The notes under the pieces were generated by a model. That model saw only the letters and a list, made by a program, of their open reading frames with translations. It was not told the DNA's origin and did no database searches. From Methanomassiliicoccales archaeon (lineage in GTDB: Archaea > Thermoplasmatota > Thermoplasmata > Methanomassiliicoccales > JAAEEP01), in NCBI GenBank assembly GCA_013415695.1, contig JAAEEP010000005.1, positions 1 through 64,000 of the forward strand: a stretch of DNA of 64,000 nucleotides, in the 5' to 3' direction. Positions within the stretch are counted from its first letter, which is position 1. Each line of letters starts with the position of its first letter. Positions 25,958-34,503 of this stretch are shown in pieces. A program made the position numbers and the translations under genes.

Positions 25958-27255
25958 TTCTTTCTACCACACCTCAGACAGTAGAAATCCCCGTCTTTGT
26001 ATCGAGCCTCGGTGTTCCCGCAGTATTTACAAGAGAACCCAAAGCTTTGTTCCCAGGCGACTCTGGGCGCAGGCGCCATGTTTTGTCTGTGTGCTTTCGA
26101 TGCGTAATAATCGCTGGGAGCATAGATCATTGGCTGAGGTTTCGGCCTAAGCATTTTCGGAGGCCAGAATTCCTTCCCCATGACGAACCCTATCACCTTG
26201 GTCGCATAGTAGTAGAAGTAGCAGGAACCGACCGCTATCCAAACCAGCATCGCTATCCCAATGACAACGCTCACAACCAAGTCCTGGCTGATCTCGATCG
26301 GTATTGACAGGTAATCGAACGTAAAATGCAGCATTATGGATGCATACAAGCCCACCCTCAGGAACAGGTATCCAAGAACTAAGCCTGCTAGGAAGGTCGG
26401 GGGGATCTTGAACGCGTCCCAAGAAGTGAGATGTGCAAGGGCAAAAACTGATGAGGAGAACAGTATCAGTATGATTTCTGGCCGATCCAGCTTGAAACTT
26501 CCTCCCAGGAAATATGATTTCCAGCGCATTTCACCCTTTCGCATCAGATCAACGAAGATTAGTGGTATTCCAATGAACAGAACCCTGGTGATCAATTCTT
26601 CCCAGACCGAGGCGTTGGCAAAGGCGAACAGTGCCTTCCAAAGGTCCCCTTGAAAAGCGGGTGTCTCGGGAGTAATGCCTACCGCTTCGAGGGCTATGTA
26701 GTAGAAGAAGTTGAATGCGAGCAAGGTGAAGAAGAAGGTACCCACCACATACAGGGGGCTATGCCCCTTTTTCAGGGGGCGGATCCTCAGCTCCTCGGTG
26801 AAGGTGGGCCAGCTCTTCCAGACGATCCATATGAAGGATGCCGTGATGATTATTACAAGCAATATGTGGTAGGCACCTAGCACGTTACCGCCGATCTCGA
26901 TAAGCTCCACTATCCATGGAGTCACGATGTAAAAGGCAAAGGTCGAATCATCGATACCTGGCAGCACGATGGAGATGCTCCATATCAGTATGAATATGTT
27001 GACCGTCAGCAGAATGAGCAGTATCAGGGTGGAGTATGCAGCAACGCCCCTACCCACATCAATAAGCGTCGGTGAGCTGGGTAGTGGCCTGTATTGAGGT
27101 GGAGGCGGAAGTGGAGGTGAAGGTGACACAGGCATCTCTTTCAACTTGTTACCACAGTATGGGCAGAACACCGCATCGTCCGGTATGGTCATTCTGCAGA
27201 TGGGGCAGGTCGGGGCAAGTTCTCCACCGATTGGGCCCGTCTCCCCCAAACTCAT
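25954..27255 (-). CDS. CPBP-family intramembrane protease with zinc ribbons at both termini
   Basis: A multi-TM protein (433 residues) with a CPBP/Abi (Rce1-like) glutamic protease core. WEELITRVLFIGIP gives the EExxxR motif, and the histidines in LAHLTSWDAF and MLHFTFDYLS complete the expected site. The N-terminus is a zinc ribbon (CPICRMTIPDDAVFCPYCG) followed by a proline-rich linker. The C-terminus carries a second one (CKYCGNTEARYKDGDFYCLRCG). About eight hydrophobic segments lie between. Substrate unknown; the double zinc ribbon is unusual. Confidence 0.87.
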   Translation of the reverse strand: MSLGETGPIGGELAPTCPICRMTIPDDAVFCPYCGNKLKEMPVSPSPPLPPPPQYRPLPSSPTLIDVGRGVAAYSTLILLILLTVNIFILIWSISIVLPGIDDSTFAFYIVTPWIVELIEIGGNVLGAYHILLVIIITASFIWIVWKSWPTFTEELRIRPLKKGHSPLYVVGTFFFTLLAFNFFYYIALEAVGITPETPAFQGDLWKALFAFANASVWEELITRVLFIGIPLIFVDLMRKGEMRWKSYFLGGSFKLDRPEIILILFSSSVFALAHLTSWDAFKIPPTFLAGLVLGYLFLRVGLYASIMLHFTFDYLSIPIEISQDLVVSVVIGIAMLVWIAVGSCYFYYYATKVIGFVMGKEFWPPKMLRPKPQPMIYAPSDYYASKAHRQNMAPAPRVAWEQSFGFSCKYCGNTEARYKDGDFYCLRCGRKN

Positions 27256-27331
27256 AGCGCTATCATGCCCAGATTTCTATTTCTAGATGTCGGTTCATCA
27301 ATCATTCACGATTATTCCCTGATTTCAGTCG

Positions 27332-27411
27332 GTTTCCGATAATTCGAAATAATACTGCGATTTATGGATATTATTTGATACTTGATGCGCTTCCCCAAGC
27401 CTATCGGAAAC
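27332..27411. repeat. Inverted repeat GTTTCCGATA / TATCGGAAAC, arms 60 bp apart
   Basis: Perfect 10-base arms at 27332-27341 and 27402-27411 enclose an AT-rich stretch (TTATGGATATTATTTGATAC). The pair lies in the 220-base region upstream of the 83-residue gene at 27477. It could be a paired operator or a looping site; no known regulator is evident. Confidence 0.4.
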
Positions 27412-27476
27412 TTTGAAGATGTAAAAGATTAATAAGGACTTCACAATCCATCCTCCAATTTAATAGGAGGCCTTTG

Positions 27477-27728
27477 ATGGAGGAGAGCATCGGGACAAAA
27501 AGGATAGATTTCGTAACAATTTCCGCAGACAAGATATCCTTCGGCCGAAATAACTTTATCGAGGTTGCGAGGAAAAGAGCTGTCACGGACGACGGTGAGA
27601 ATGAGTTTATTTCCATTTCGAGAGGATACTACCTCCCCGATGGTACAGAACGATTTAAGAAGTCCCTGACTATCCCGGACGAGGCGGAAGTAAAGGAGTT
27701 CGTTATCAGCAGAATAACTGACCTCTGA
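27477..27728 (+). CDS. Hypothetical 83-residue protein, beta-rich, PC4-like layout
   Basis: Not recognised with certainty. ATG 27477 is preceded by a strong TAGGAGG six to eight bases upstream, so translation is likely. The product is beta-strand rich (KRIDFVTISADKISFGRN, NEFISISRGYYLPDGTERF) and ends in a helix (AEVKEFVISRIT). The GYY-x-PDG turn followed by a basic strand and a final helix recalls the PC4/p15 single-stranded DNA-binding fold; this is only a resemblance. It is a monocistronic gene with an unusually rich upstream region and a terminator. Confidence 0.6.
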   Translation: MEESIGTKRIDFVTISADKISFGRNNFIEVARKRAVTDDGENEFISISRGYYLPDGTERFKKSLTIPDEAEVKEFVISRITDL

Positions 27729-27729
27729 G

Positions 27730-27752
27730 CCCTTATTTAGGGTTTCTTTTTC
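27730..27752 (+). terminator. Short hairpin plus T-run after the 83-residue gene
   Basis: CCCT-TATTT-AGGG is followed by TTTCTTTTTC. It overlaps the 3' end of the convergent CYTH gene. Confidence 0.5.
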
Positions 27753-28272
27753 TATTTCGAGCTAGTAACAGTTCGAGGTAGGATTTTCTCTCGCTGCCCT
27801 CTAATCCTAGCCGTTCCATGGTCTGGAAGATCATTATCCTGCCTGCTTCCACCGATTCCCCTTTATACTCGAGCTCGACGAAATCCCCCAACCCCTCAAC
27901 CCTATCCAAGGAGATCTCGATCTCATCCAGCATTAGTATCCTCCGACTCTTGCGAATGGTCATGACCTCTTCGAACCCTACTTTCTCCAGGATGCCCCTC
28001 ACCTTTGGGTCAACGTGGATCTCCAATTCCTCCCGTGTTTTCGTCTCCCCGTCAAGCTTAGGTCCCTTGTAAGTGAGTTTCCATTCTTCTCCGGACCTTC
28101 TGATTCTAAGAGCCTCGTCGTTTTTGCCGAAATCTCTGCAGGGGTGAGCCAAATAGACATCTTCCTGGGTGACCTCTCCGACAGCTCTAGCACCCCGTTT
28201 CATCAGCCTATCCTCCAATTCATCCAAATCGTAGCAGGGGACCTTCACTTCAACCTCAATATCCGGGCACAT
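27733..28272 (-). CDS. CYTH-domain protein (CyaB-like class IV adenylate cyclase / triphosphatase family)
   Basis: A 179-residue CYTH tunnel-fold protein. The N-terminal EVEVKV motif (ExExK) and regular acidic/basic strand residues (RIRRSGEEWKLTYKGP, SRRILMLDEIEISLDRV, GDFVELEYKG) bind a triphosphate through metal ions. Archaeal members may be triphosphatases or adenylate cyclases; the sequence does not decide. No polyphosphate kinase or cAMP-binding gene is nearby. Confidence 0.88.
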   Translation of the reverse strand: MCPDIEVEVKVPCYDLDELEDRLMKRGARAVGEVTQEDVYLAHPCRDFGKNDEALRIRRSGEEWKLTYKGPKLDGETKTREELEIHVDPKVRGILEKVGFEEVMTIRKSRRILMLDEIEISLDRVEGLGDFVELEYKGESVEAGRIMIFQTMERLGLEGSERKSYLELLLARNRKRNPK

Positions 28273-28319
28273 AAGACATGGACTTTCATTCCAGCTAGAT
28301 TACTCTTTGCTTTAGAACT

Positions 28320-28333
28320 GGAAAGTACTTTCC
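28320..28333. repeat. Perfect 14-bp palindrome upstream of the adenosyltransferase gene
   Basis: GGAAAGTACTTTCC reads the same on both strands. It is followed at 28332 by a second imperfect pair, TCCGT and ACGGA. It lies about 60 bases before the TTG start at 28394 and is a candidate operator. The cobalamin-riboswitch box is not present. Confidence 0.4.
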
Positions 28334-28393
28334 GTCGATTAGAAACGGATATCTATTGTAACCTCAATTCAGGGGAGGAAGGGGGAAACCGCA

Positions 28394-28924
28394 TTGGGCG
28401 AGAGATCTCTAGGTCTCATGCACGTATACACCGGAAATGGAAAGGGCAAATCCTCGGCAGCCTTTGGTCTGGCGCTCAGAGCATGGGGACAGGATCTCAG
28501 AGTCTGCATTATCCAATGGATAAAATCCACGGAATACTCTGGTGAATTCAAGGCGGTGAGTTCGATCAAGGGAATGGAGATAAGACAGTTCGGAGCCGGT
28601 CGATTCTTCGGTAACGGAGCCCCCTCTCCAGAGGATGTACGGCTTGCTGAGGAGGGTCTCGAGTTCGCTGAGCAGGTCCTTTCATCAGGAGATTATGACT
28701 TGGTGATTCTCGACGAATTGAATGTCGCCGTCCACCTCAAGCTATTGGAAGCCGAGGAGGCCGCCAGGGTTCTCAAGGGCAGGGCCAAAGGAGTTGAGGT
28801 GGTGGTCACCGGAAGGTACGCACCCCCAATCTTCTATGAGATATCTGACTACATAACTGAGTTCCTTGCCGTGAAGCATCCGTTCGAAAAGGGGATGCCT
28901 GCCAGAAGGGGTATCGAATACTGA
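28394..28924 (+). CDS. cobA: Cob(I)yrinic acid a,c-diamide adenosyltransferase (CobA/BtuR type)
   Basis: Transfers the adenosyl group from ATP to cob(I)alamin or its precursors. The P-loop MHVYTGNGKGKSSAAFGLAL is the family signature, followed by CIIQWIKS, YDLVILDELNVAVHL and VVVTGRYAP. The 176 residues are near the usual 180-200. TTG 28394 is preceded by GGAGGAAGGGGG; ATG 28418 is possible but would leave only a short lead before the P-loop. No other cobalamin gene is in the window. Confidence 0.9.
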   Translation: MGERSLGLMHVYTGNGKGKSSAAFGLALRAWGQDLRVCIIQWIKSTEYSGEFKAVSSIKGMEIRQFGAGRFFGNGAPSPEDVRLAEEGLEFAEQVLSSGDYDLVILDELNVAVHLKLLEAEEAARVLKGRAKGVEVVVTGRYAPPIFYEISDYITEFLAVKHPFEKGMPARRGIEY

Positions 28925-28935
28925 CGAGGTCTCAA

Positions 28936-30054
28936 TCAATCATAGAGTCGTTCTCTTTTCTTAGTTCGGAGATACATCATGAACCGCACCTCTTCATTGG
29001 GGTACATAGAGCGAAGACCTTCATCGTCACCCTTTTTCAGCAGGTCCAGGGCCAGAGGCTGTCCACGCGTCATCATGTAGATGAGCTTCAACGCTTCGGG
29101 ATCCATATCGGAGCCGAACATGTCTTCCACACACTCATATCCCAGACGTCCCAGGTACACCTCTACCACCCTCCCCGCGTCAACGTCCTCCTTCTGGTAG
29201 AATCTATTGTATGAGGGATTGTCTCTTCTCATGGCTACCATCAGCTTGGTGCATCCCCCGGACAACCTTCTCATCAGATCCATCATGGCGTCCACACCAT
29301 CCTCTGGTATCAGGTGGTAATTATCGAAGCAGAGTATGGCCCCCACGTCATTCAGCTCTACCAATTCCTCATCGGATATGGTCTTGACGAAGGCACTGAC
29401 CTCTCGTTCGATACGAGTTCTCGATCCATCATTGGAGAGATCGTGCCAAAGCAGGGGCTTGTCCGTCATCTCTAAGGCGATCTTTTTCATGAGGCTTGAT
29501 GAACCGTATCCCCGGTTAGACAAAACGACCAAGGTTGAAGCCTTGTCCTCCAGGAATTCTTCAGCGATGATTAACTCCTCTTCCCGGTCAAGAACAGGAT
29601 TCGCGCGGAGCTCACCATCGCACACGATGAACCTGCCCCCTCCAAGTTCCAAGGTCTTTCCGTCTCTGGCAGAGTCGATCAGATCGAGGAGGCTGATATT
29701 TGGTGTTTCTAGAAGCTCTGAAACCCCCATACGCTCAGTCCTTCCCCTCGCCCTTACAGTGACTTCGAGGTCGGATGTCTCATCGATCAGCTCTTTTATT
29801 TTGGCCAACCCTTTAGATGTGAGCGAGTAGACATTGAGCTTCCTATCCTTGTCCACGACATGCCGCTTCTCCTCGACAAGAAGGCCATCTTCCACCAAGG
29901 GTCTTACAACCCTCGTGATATGTGATCTCGGGATTCCTAGCCCTTCGGATATCCCCAATTGAGTGACGCCCTCTCCGGCATGATCATCTGTAACCTCTCT
30001 TCTCCTGTCGTAGAGATAAAGCAGCGCTCTGTAACTGGAGGACAACCTGGGCAT
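28936..30054 (-). CDS. Winged-helix protein with degenerate AAA/STAND-like ATPase domain
   Basis: Residues 1-90 form a MarR-like winged helix (GVTQLGISEGLGIPRSHITR, then wing residues). From about residue 170 there is an ATPase-like domain: SNRGYGSSSLMKKIAL sits where the P-loop should be but has serine in place of the Walker A lysine. AILCFDNYHLI resembles Walker B, and a sensor-like MVAMRRDNP follows. The rest is helical. It may be a regulator that senses without hydrolysis. It is divergent from the giant surface-protein gene and may control it; that is inference. A TATA-like element (TTTTATACAAT on this strand) lies near 30080. Confidence 0.75.
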   Translation of the reverse strand: MPRLSSSYRALLYLYDRRREVTDDHAGEGVTQLGISEGLGIPRSHITRVVRPLVEDGLLVEEKRHVVDKDRKLNVYSLTSKGLAKIKELIDETSDLEVTVRARGRTERMGVSELLETPNISLLDLIDSARDGKTLELGGGRFIVCDGELRANPVLDREEELIIAEEFLEDKASTLVVLSNRGYGSSSLMKKIALEMTDKPLLWHDLSNDGSRTRIEREVSAFVKTISDEELVELNDVGAILCFDNYHLIPEDGVDAMMDLMRRLSGGCTKLMVAMRRDNPSYNRFYQKEDVDAGRVVEVYLGRLGYECVEDMFGSDMDPEALKLIYMMTRGQPLALDLLKKGDDEGLRSMYPNEEVRFMMYLRTKKRERLYD

Positions 30055-30163
30055 CTAGATTTTTACAGGAGCGTAATTGTATAAAAGACTGCTCCAGGGA
30101 TTATTATCCTGCAGATTGGTGGCCGTCCATCAAAGAATGATATTTGGTAATTATCAGACAATT

Positions 30164-30171
30164 CTTATATA
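30164..30171 (+). promoter_or_regulatory. TATA box of the giant surface-protein gene
   Basis: CTTATATA is centred about 27 bases before a likely start near 30195, giving a leader of about 40 bases to ATG 30234 that contains GAGGGAG as a Shine-Dalgarno sequence. Confidence 0.6.
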
Positions 30172-30233
30172 CCCACATTGGGAGTAAGTGAAAGCGCAAG
30201 CCATCAGGCTGAATCTCTGCAGAGGGAGTATCG

Positions 30234-33200
30234 ATGAAAAGGATTACAAAGAGGAAACACTGGCAGAAACACGGCGTTTCGGAGATCGTGGGCAACCTCT
30301 TGATTTTAGGCATAACGGTGACGCTTTTCTCCAGCATCATGATCTTCGTGTCAACGATGCCTATGCCTTCGGAGGAGGTCTATACCGACTTCGGGTCCAG
30401 TGTTGATATTGGAGCCAATTACGCAAACGTGACCGTCACCCACGAGGGGGGTCAAACATTGAAGGATTTCCGTACGAATATCTACCTTTTCATCGACGGA
30501 ACACCCCAGACACTTACATTCTCAGAATTTCACCTGGGTTCAGAATGGAAAACTGGACAGACAGGGTGGTATAATGTAACAGGGGTTAGTTCCACCACCT
30601 CCCTCAGCTTGATGGTGGTAGATACGGAGGCCAACTCTGTAGTATATGATGTCACTCTTCGTGGACAGCAAACGAGCTTCGCTCCCATAATCGGGAGCAG
30701 GGGAACCAGCCCGTCGACAATCTACGCTGGGACCACCTTCACGCTGTTCGTTAAAGTAATTGATCCAGATGGGAATCTGAACACCTCATCTGTCTACGCA
30801 AACGCATCTTCACTGGGAGCCTCGTTCAGTTCCGTTCCCATGACGGACACGAACAACGATGGCATCTTCACCTCTGCACAGACATTCACCGCGCAGGCGA
30901 CCTGGAATGGCAAGGAGGTAATATTCAATGCCTCTGACATGACAGGCAGGAACACCACCGGTCGATTCGTGATCACCATTACCTCTCAGGGTGGGGGCAG
31001 TTCCTACTATGGGCCATATTACAACTACAGTTCTTACCTTGTGAATGGGACCTACCCACCCGACGCAACTGGTGGGGAGAGCGGTGGAACTGGTGGTGTA
31101 GTAGGCACCACCTTCTACTACGTCAGGAATGCCGACACACTAGAGATAACGCGTGATTTCGAGCCTGGTGACAGGGTGATGATAGAGGTCTACAGCAATT
31201 CCCTCATGAACCTGGCGCTATTGAACAACTTCTACATGTATCATCCGCTAACGGGCGATCCCATGGTCCCTCCGACCAAATCTGACGCATTCACGTACGG
31301 CGGCATCTACGCGACCTTCAATAGATATGTCTACAACTTCTCCGCTCCTACTACGCCCTATATTTACACGATCCAAATGAACTTCAAGGACAACACGGGA
31401 ACCGTGGTCAATATCGCCGATACTATCACGATCTCCGGGGCGGACTATCCAAGGCTCGAGGTCTTTAGGGTGAACCAGACCACTGGACAGTTCGAGTCCC
31501 CTTCATCATTCAATCATACCGACACCATTTATGTCAGGATGATCACCCAGAGCGTGGAATCAAACCTCGATAGCGTCTATGTGGGGACGGTCGAGGTCAG
31601 TGATTACACCGGCAAGTACATCATCAAGAAGGTGCCAGCAGACTTCTCCGCATTTCCAATAACTGATTACAGTGCACCCATCAGCTCACTTTTCAAGACC
31701 AATGGGACAGGTCCCACGCGTCTTGCTGACAACACAGTGGTTCTTGGAACCGCATACACGATATATCTCAGGCCTCAGGATGCGTACCAGGGTTGGTGGT
31801 TACCTAGGACGAACGCCTACACCCTAAAGGTGTCCATAGTTTCGGAGATGCCCGGTGAGACCTACCATGACCTGACACTCCAGATTAACATTACCGCGCC
31901 TCTCAGCACCACCGACATCGTTACTAGCATTGGATCAGGTAGCTACACTTGGAGCGCCACCGCGGCAGAGTGGGACGACAGCGCGCTCGCATGGTTCAGC
32001 AGCACTGAAAGGAGCGATCAGTGGAAGAAGACCACGATCGATGCGAACACCTACAACGGGCCAATCGCGATGGTACTCTCTGACATCGACAACGACGGGT
32101 ACGAAGATCTGGTCGTCGGTTTCCAGGACAGCTCTGTAAGCCTCGTGTGGTACCGCAATGAGAAGTCAGACGGCTCGGAGTGGTCCGAGACCCCCTACCT
32201 CATCAGCTCGGCCTTTGACGCACGGGCTGGTACCCAGAACGCCGAGACAAGCTCCAAGGGAAGCACAAGCGAGGACAATAGCGTCTGGGTTTACAGGACC
32301 AGTTGGCCATCCATGAACAGATTCTATCCCGATGATGGAGATTACTCAACTCCGGAGATATGCTCGGACATGGCTGTCGGTGATTTTGACGGCGATGGTG
32401 ATGATGATATAGTGGCGAGCTTCGTCCACGCGGTCACCTACACCACCGCAAGCAGCAGGAGTAATGCAGGACCTTCGAACTCATACGGAATGTTCTTCAA
32501 CCGCGGCGTCTACGTCTTCTGGAATGATGGTTCTTGGACGAGGACCACCCTTTACAGCACCACTGACTGGATCGCGAACGGTTGGGACAACGAGGACCGC
32601 AATTCCGCGATAATGGACCTCGACACTGGCGACTTCAACCAGGATGGTTACGATGACATAGTCGGAGTCAGTGAGGCCGACCGCGACGGCAATGCAAACG
32701 GTGCCACATTCGTCTGGTTCAGCCGCTATCTCGAGGCCTCGGGCGACAAGCAGGAGGGGGCCTTCGGCACCCCAAGCTCATATGTGGAACTCACACCCAC
32801 CGTAGCTGGTAAGAGACCATGGGATACAAGTGCTCACTACTACAGCACTGAGTACCAGACCCGATATCCAAAGGTTGAGGTGGCCAACATCGACGCCAAT
32901 GGCTACCCCGACATCGTCAGGACGAGCACCGCTTCAAACATAGTATCGGTGTTCCTTACAATGCCTTCCAGTTCCTCAACTGTCACATTCAACCCATCAG
33001 GCGAGTTCAGTCCTGGGCCTGGAGTGGTGGCTCATGTCACTGGCTCAATAACCAACCTCACGGCCAACGACACAGGCTACGAGAATCTCACCGAGGTGTG
33101 GAAGAACTATCCCTTGAACACCGGCAAACCGCAGCAAAAAGGTCCCATAGATACCACCGGGGCGAACATCACCGATATAATGAATGACGATGGTGTGACC

Positions 33201-34472
33201 TACAACGTTGGCGGGGGCAAGCAGATGTGCGTGACCCTGTTCAATATCAGCACCGACTACCAGACCAAAGTGATCTCGAACGCGACAATGCGGGTCAAGT
33301 ATGCGGTCGAAGCCGGCTATCTTGGATCTGAAAACATTACAATAACCTCATTGGGCTGGGGTTCCGATTATGTTACCAGCATCAAGCCCCTGTCCTCTCA
33401 AACAGAGATGGTCGTGGTGACCTATGATCTGCTAGCGGCAGGGGCAGACACCTGGGAAGAGCTGAACGCTCTGAAAGTAAAACTGCTCAACACTGGAGGT
33501 GCCGGTGACGGAGCCGTCCTCTTCGATTATGTGTGGGCCGAGGTCTACTTCGTCGAGGGCACCCAGCTAGACTGGGTCTGGACCCTGGAAAATGATTACG
33601 ACTATCCATTCCACGAGCTAACAGTCGTGGCCAAGTGCCTGGAGGCCAACGGCTCATTCTATCTTCAGTACTCCCCGGACAACACCACCTGGTTCAACCT
33701 GACGGACCTCAACGACCGCTCAGAGATAACCGGGACCACCGAGCTGACATATGCTTATTCGATACCCCACAGCACCCAGAACACAATCTATCTCAGGGTT
33801 AGGGATAGCGACGCCTCGGCCACCGATTCCTTCAACAACACAATCTGCATGAACATGATAGCATTGGAGCACTACACTCCCCAGGTCACCTGGTCAAACG
33901 CCGATCGGTACGATATCGTTGCCACAGATTTGGTGAGTAGTGAGTACATCACAGCCATCGCGGTAGGGGATCTTGGTAAGTTCACCTATGATTACAAGCC
34001 GGACAGTTTCCCCGACATTGTTGCCACCACCTCCAAGGTGGGCGCAGGGGACTCCACCCATTCGGTGTACCTGTTCCCTCAGAACCTGGGTGGCGGGGGA
34101 TTCACCAACGTGATGCGTCTTGACACTCCAGATCTGGCTGCGCAAGTTACAGACAACGCCATGTACAACACAATGAACGTTGCCCTTGGTGACATCGATG
34201 GTGACTATGACCTCGATATAGTGCTGGTTATAGGTTACTCCCCAGGTAGATCGGGAGGCACTTCGCCAACCCTCTGGCTGTTGGAGAACGAGCCCCTTCC
34301 AGGCGGCTGGCAGTTCGATGACCGGACCATCAACGTGCTGGGCACAGGGGAGTCAGCGATCAACGTGGTTACAGGATACGTGGACCTGACGATACTCATA
34401 CCGTTCATGGGCATACTGGGCATCGTGATGGCAAGCGCCGTCACCGAGTACGTACGCCGAAAGCGCGAGTGA
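30234..34472 (+). CDS. Giant surface protein: type IV pilin-like signal, FG-GAP/VCBS repeats, C-terminal TM
   Basis: A 1412-residue secreted or surface protein. The N-terminus is basic, then KHG|VSEIVGNLLILGITV, a class III (prepilin-type) signal of archaeal pilins. The middle has beta-rich domains with many N-x-S/T sequons. Calcium-binding FG-GAP repeats appear at about residues 616 (DIDNDGYEDLVVGF), 716 (DFDGDGDDDIVASF), 800 (DFNQDGYDDIVG), 884 (NIDANGYPDIV) and 1320 (DIDGDYDLDIVLVIG). A C-terminal hydrophobic segment (LTILIPFMGILGIVMASAV) ends in VRRKRE, a stop-transfer anchor. A pilin signal plus a C-terminal anchor on one giant protein is odd. Adhesion or an S-layer-like role is inferred. 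Confidence 0.85.
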   Translation: MKRITKRKHWQKHGVSEIVGNLLILGITVTLFSSIMIFVSTMPMPSEEVYTDFGSSVDIGANYANVTVTHEGGQTLKDFRTNIYLFIDGTPQTLTFSEFHLGSEWKTGQTGWYNVTGVSSTTSLSLMVVDTEANSVVYDVTLRGQQTSFAPIIGSRGTSPSTIYAGTTFTLFVKVIDPDGNLNTSSVYANASSLGASFSSVPMTDTNNDGIFTSAQTFTAQATWNGKEVIFNASDMTGRNTTGRFVITITSQGGGSSYYGPYYNYSSYLVNGTYPPDATGGESGGTGGVVGTTFYYVRNADTLEITRDFEPGDRVMIEVYSNSLMNLALLNNFYMYHPLTGDPMVPPTKSDAFTYGGIYATFNRYVYNFSAPTTPYIYTIQMNFKDNTGTVVNIADTITISGADYPRLEVFRVNQTTGQFESPSSFNHTDTIYVRMITQSVESNLDSVYVGTVEVSDYTGKYIIKKVPADFSAFPITDYSAPISSLFKTNGTGPTRLADNTVVLGTAYTIYLRPQDAYQGWWLPRTNAYTLKVSIVSEMPGETYHDLTLQINITAPLSTTDIVTSIGSGSYTWSATAAEWDDSALAWFSSTERSDQWKKTTIDANTYNGPIAMVLSDIDNDGYEDLVVGFQDSSVSLVWYRNEKSDGSEWSETPYLISSAFDARAGTQNAETSSKGSTSEDNSVWVYRTSWPSMNRFYPDDGDYSTPEICSDMAVGDFDGDGDDDIVASFVHAVTYTTASSRSNAGPSNSYGMFFNRGVYVFWNDGSWTRTTLYSTTDWIANGWDNEDRNSAIMDLDTGDFNQDGYDDIVGVSEADRDGNANGATFVWFSRYLEASGDKQEGAFGTPSSYVELTPTVAGKRPWDTSAHYYSTEYQTRYPKVEVANIDANGYPDIVRTSTASNIVSVFLTMPSSSSTVTFNPSGEFSPGPGVVAHVTGSITNLTANDTGYENLTEVWKNYPLNTGKPQQKGPIDTTGANITDIMNDDGVTYNVGGGKQMCVTLFNISTDYQTKVISNATMRVKYAVEAGYLGSENITITSLGWGSDYVTSIKPLSSQTEMVVVTYDLLAAGADTWEELNALKVKLLNTGGAGDGAVLFDYVWAEVYFVEGTQLDWVWTLENDYDYPFHELTVVAKCLEANGSFYLQYSPDNTTWFNLTDLNDRSEITGTTELTYAYSIPHSTQNTIYLRVRDSDASATDSFNNTICMNMIALEHYTPQVTWSNADRYDIVATDLVSSEYITAIAVGDLGKFTYDYKPDSFPDIVATTSKVGAGDSTHSVYLFPQNLGGGGFTNVMRLDTPDLAAQVTDNAMYNTMNVALGDIDGDYDLDIVLVIGYSPGRSGGTSPTLWLLENEPLPGGWQFDDRTINVLGTGESAINVVTGYVDLTILIPFMGILGIVMASAVTEYVRRKRE

Positions 34473-34503
34473 GCCATCAGTCGATCGACCCTGTCGAAGA
34501 AGG

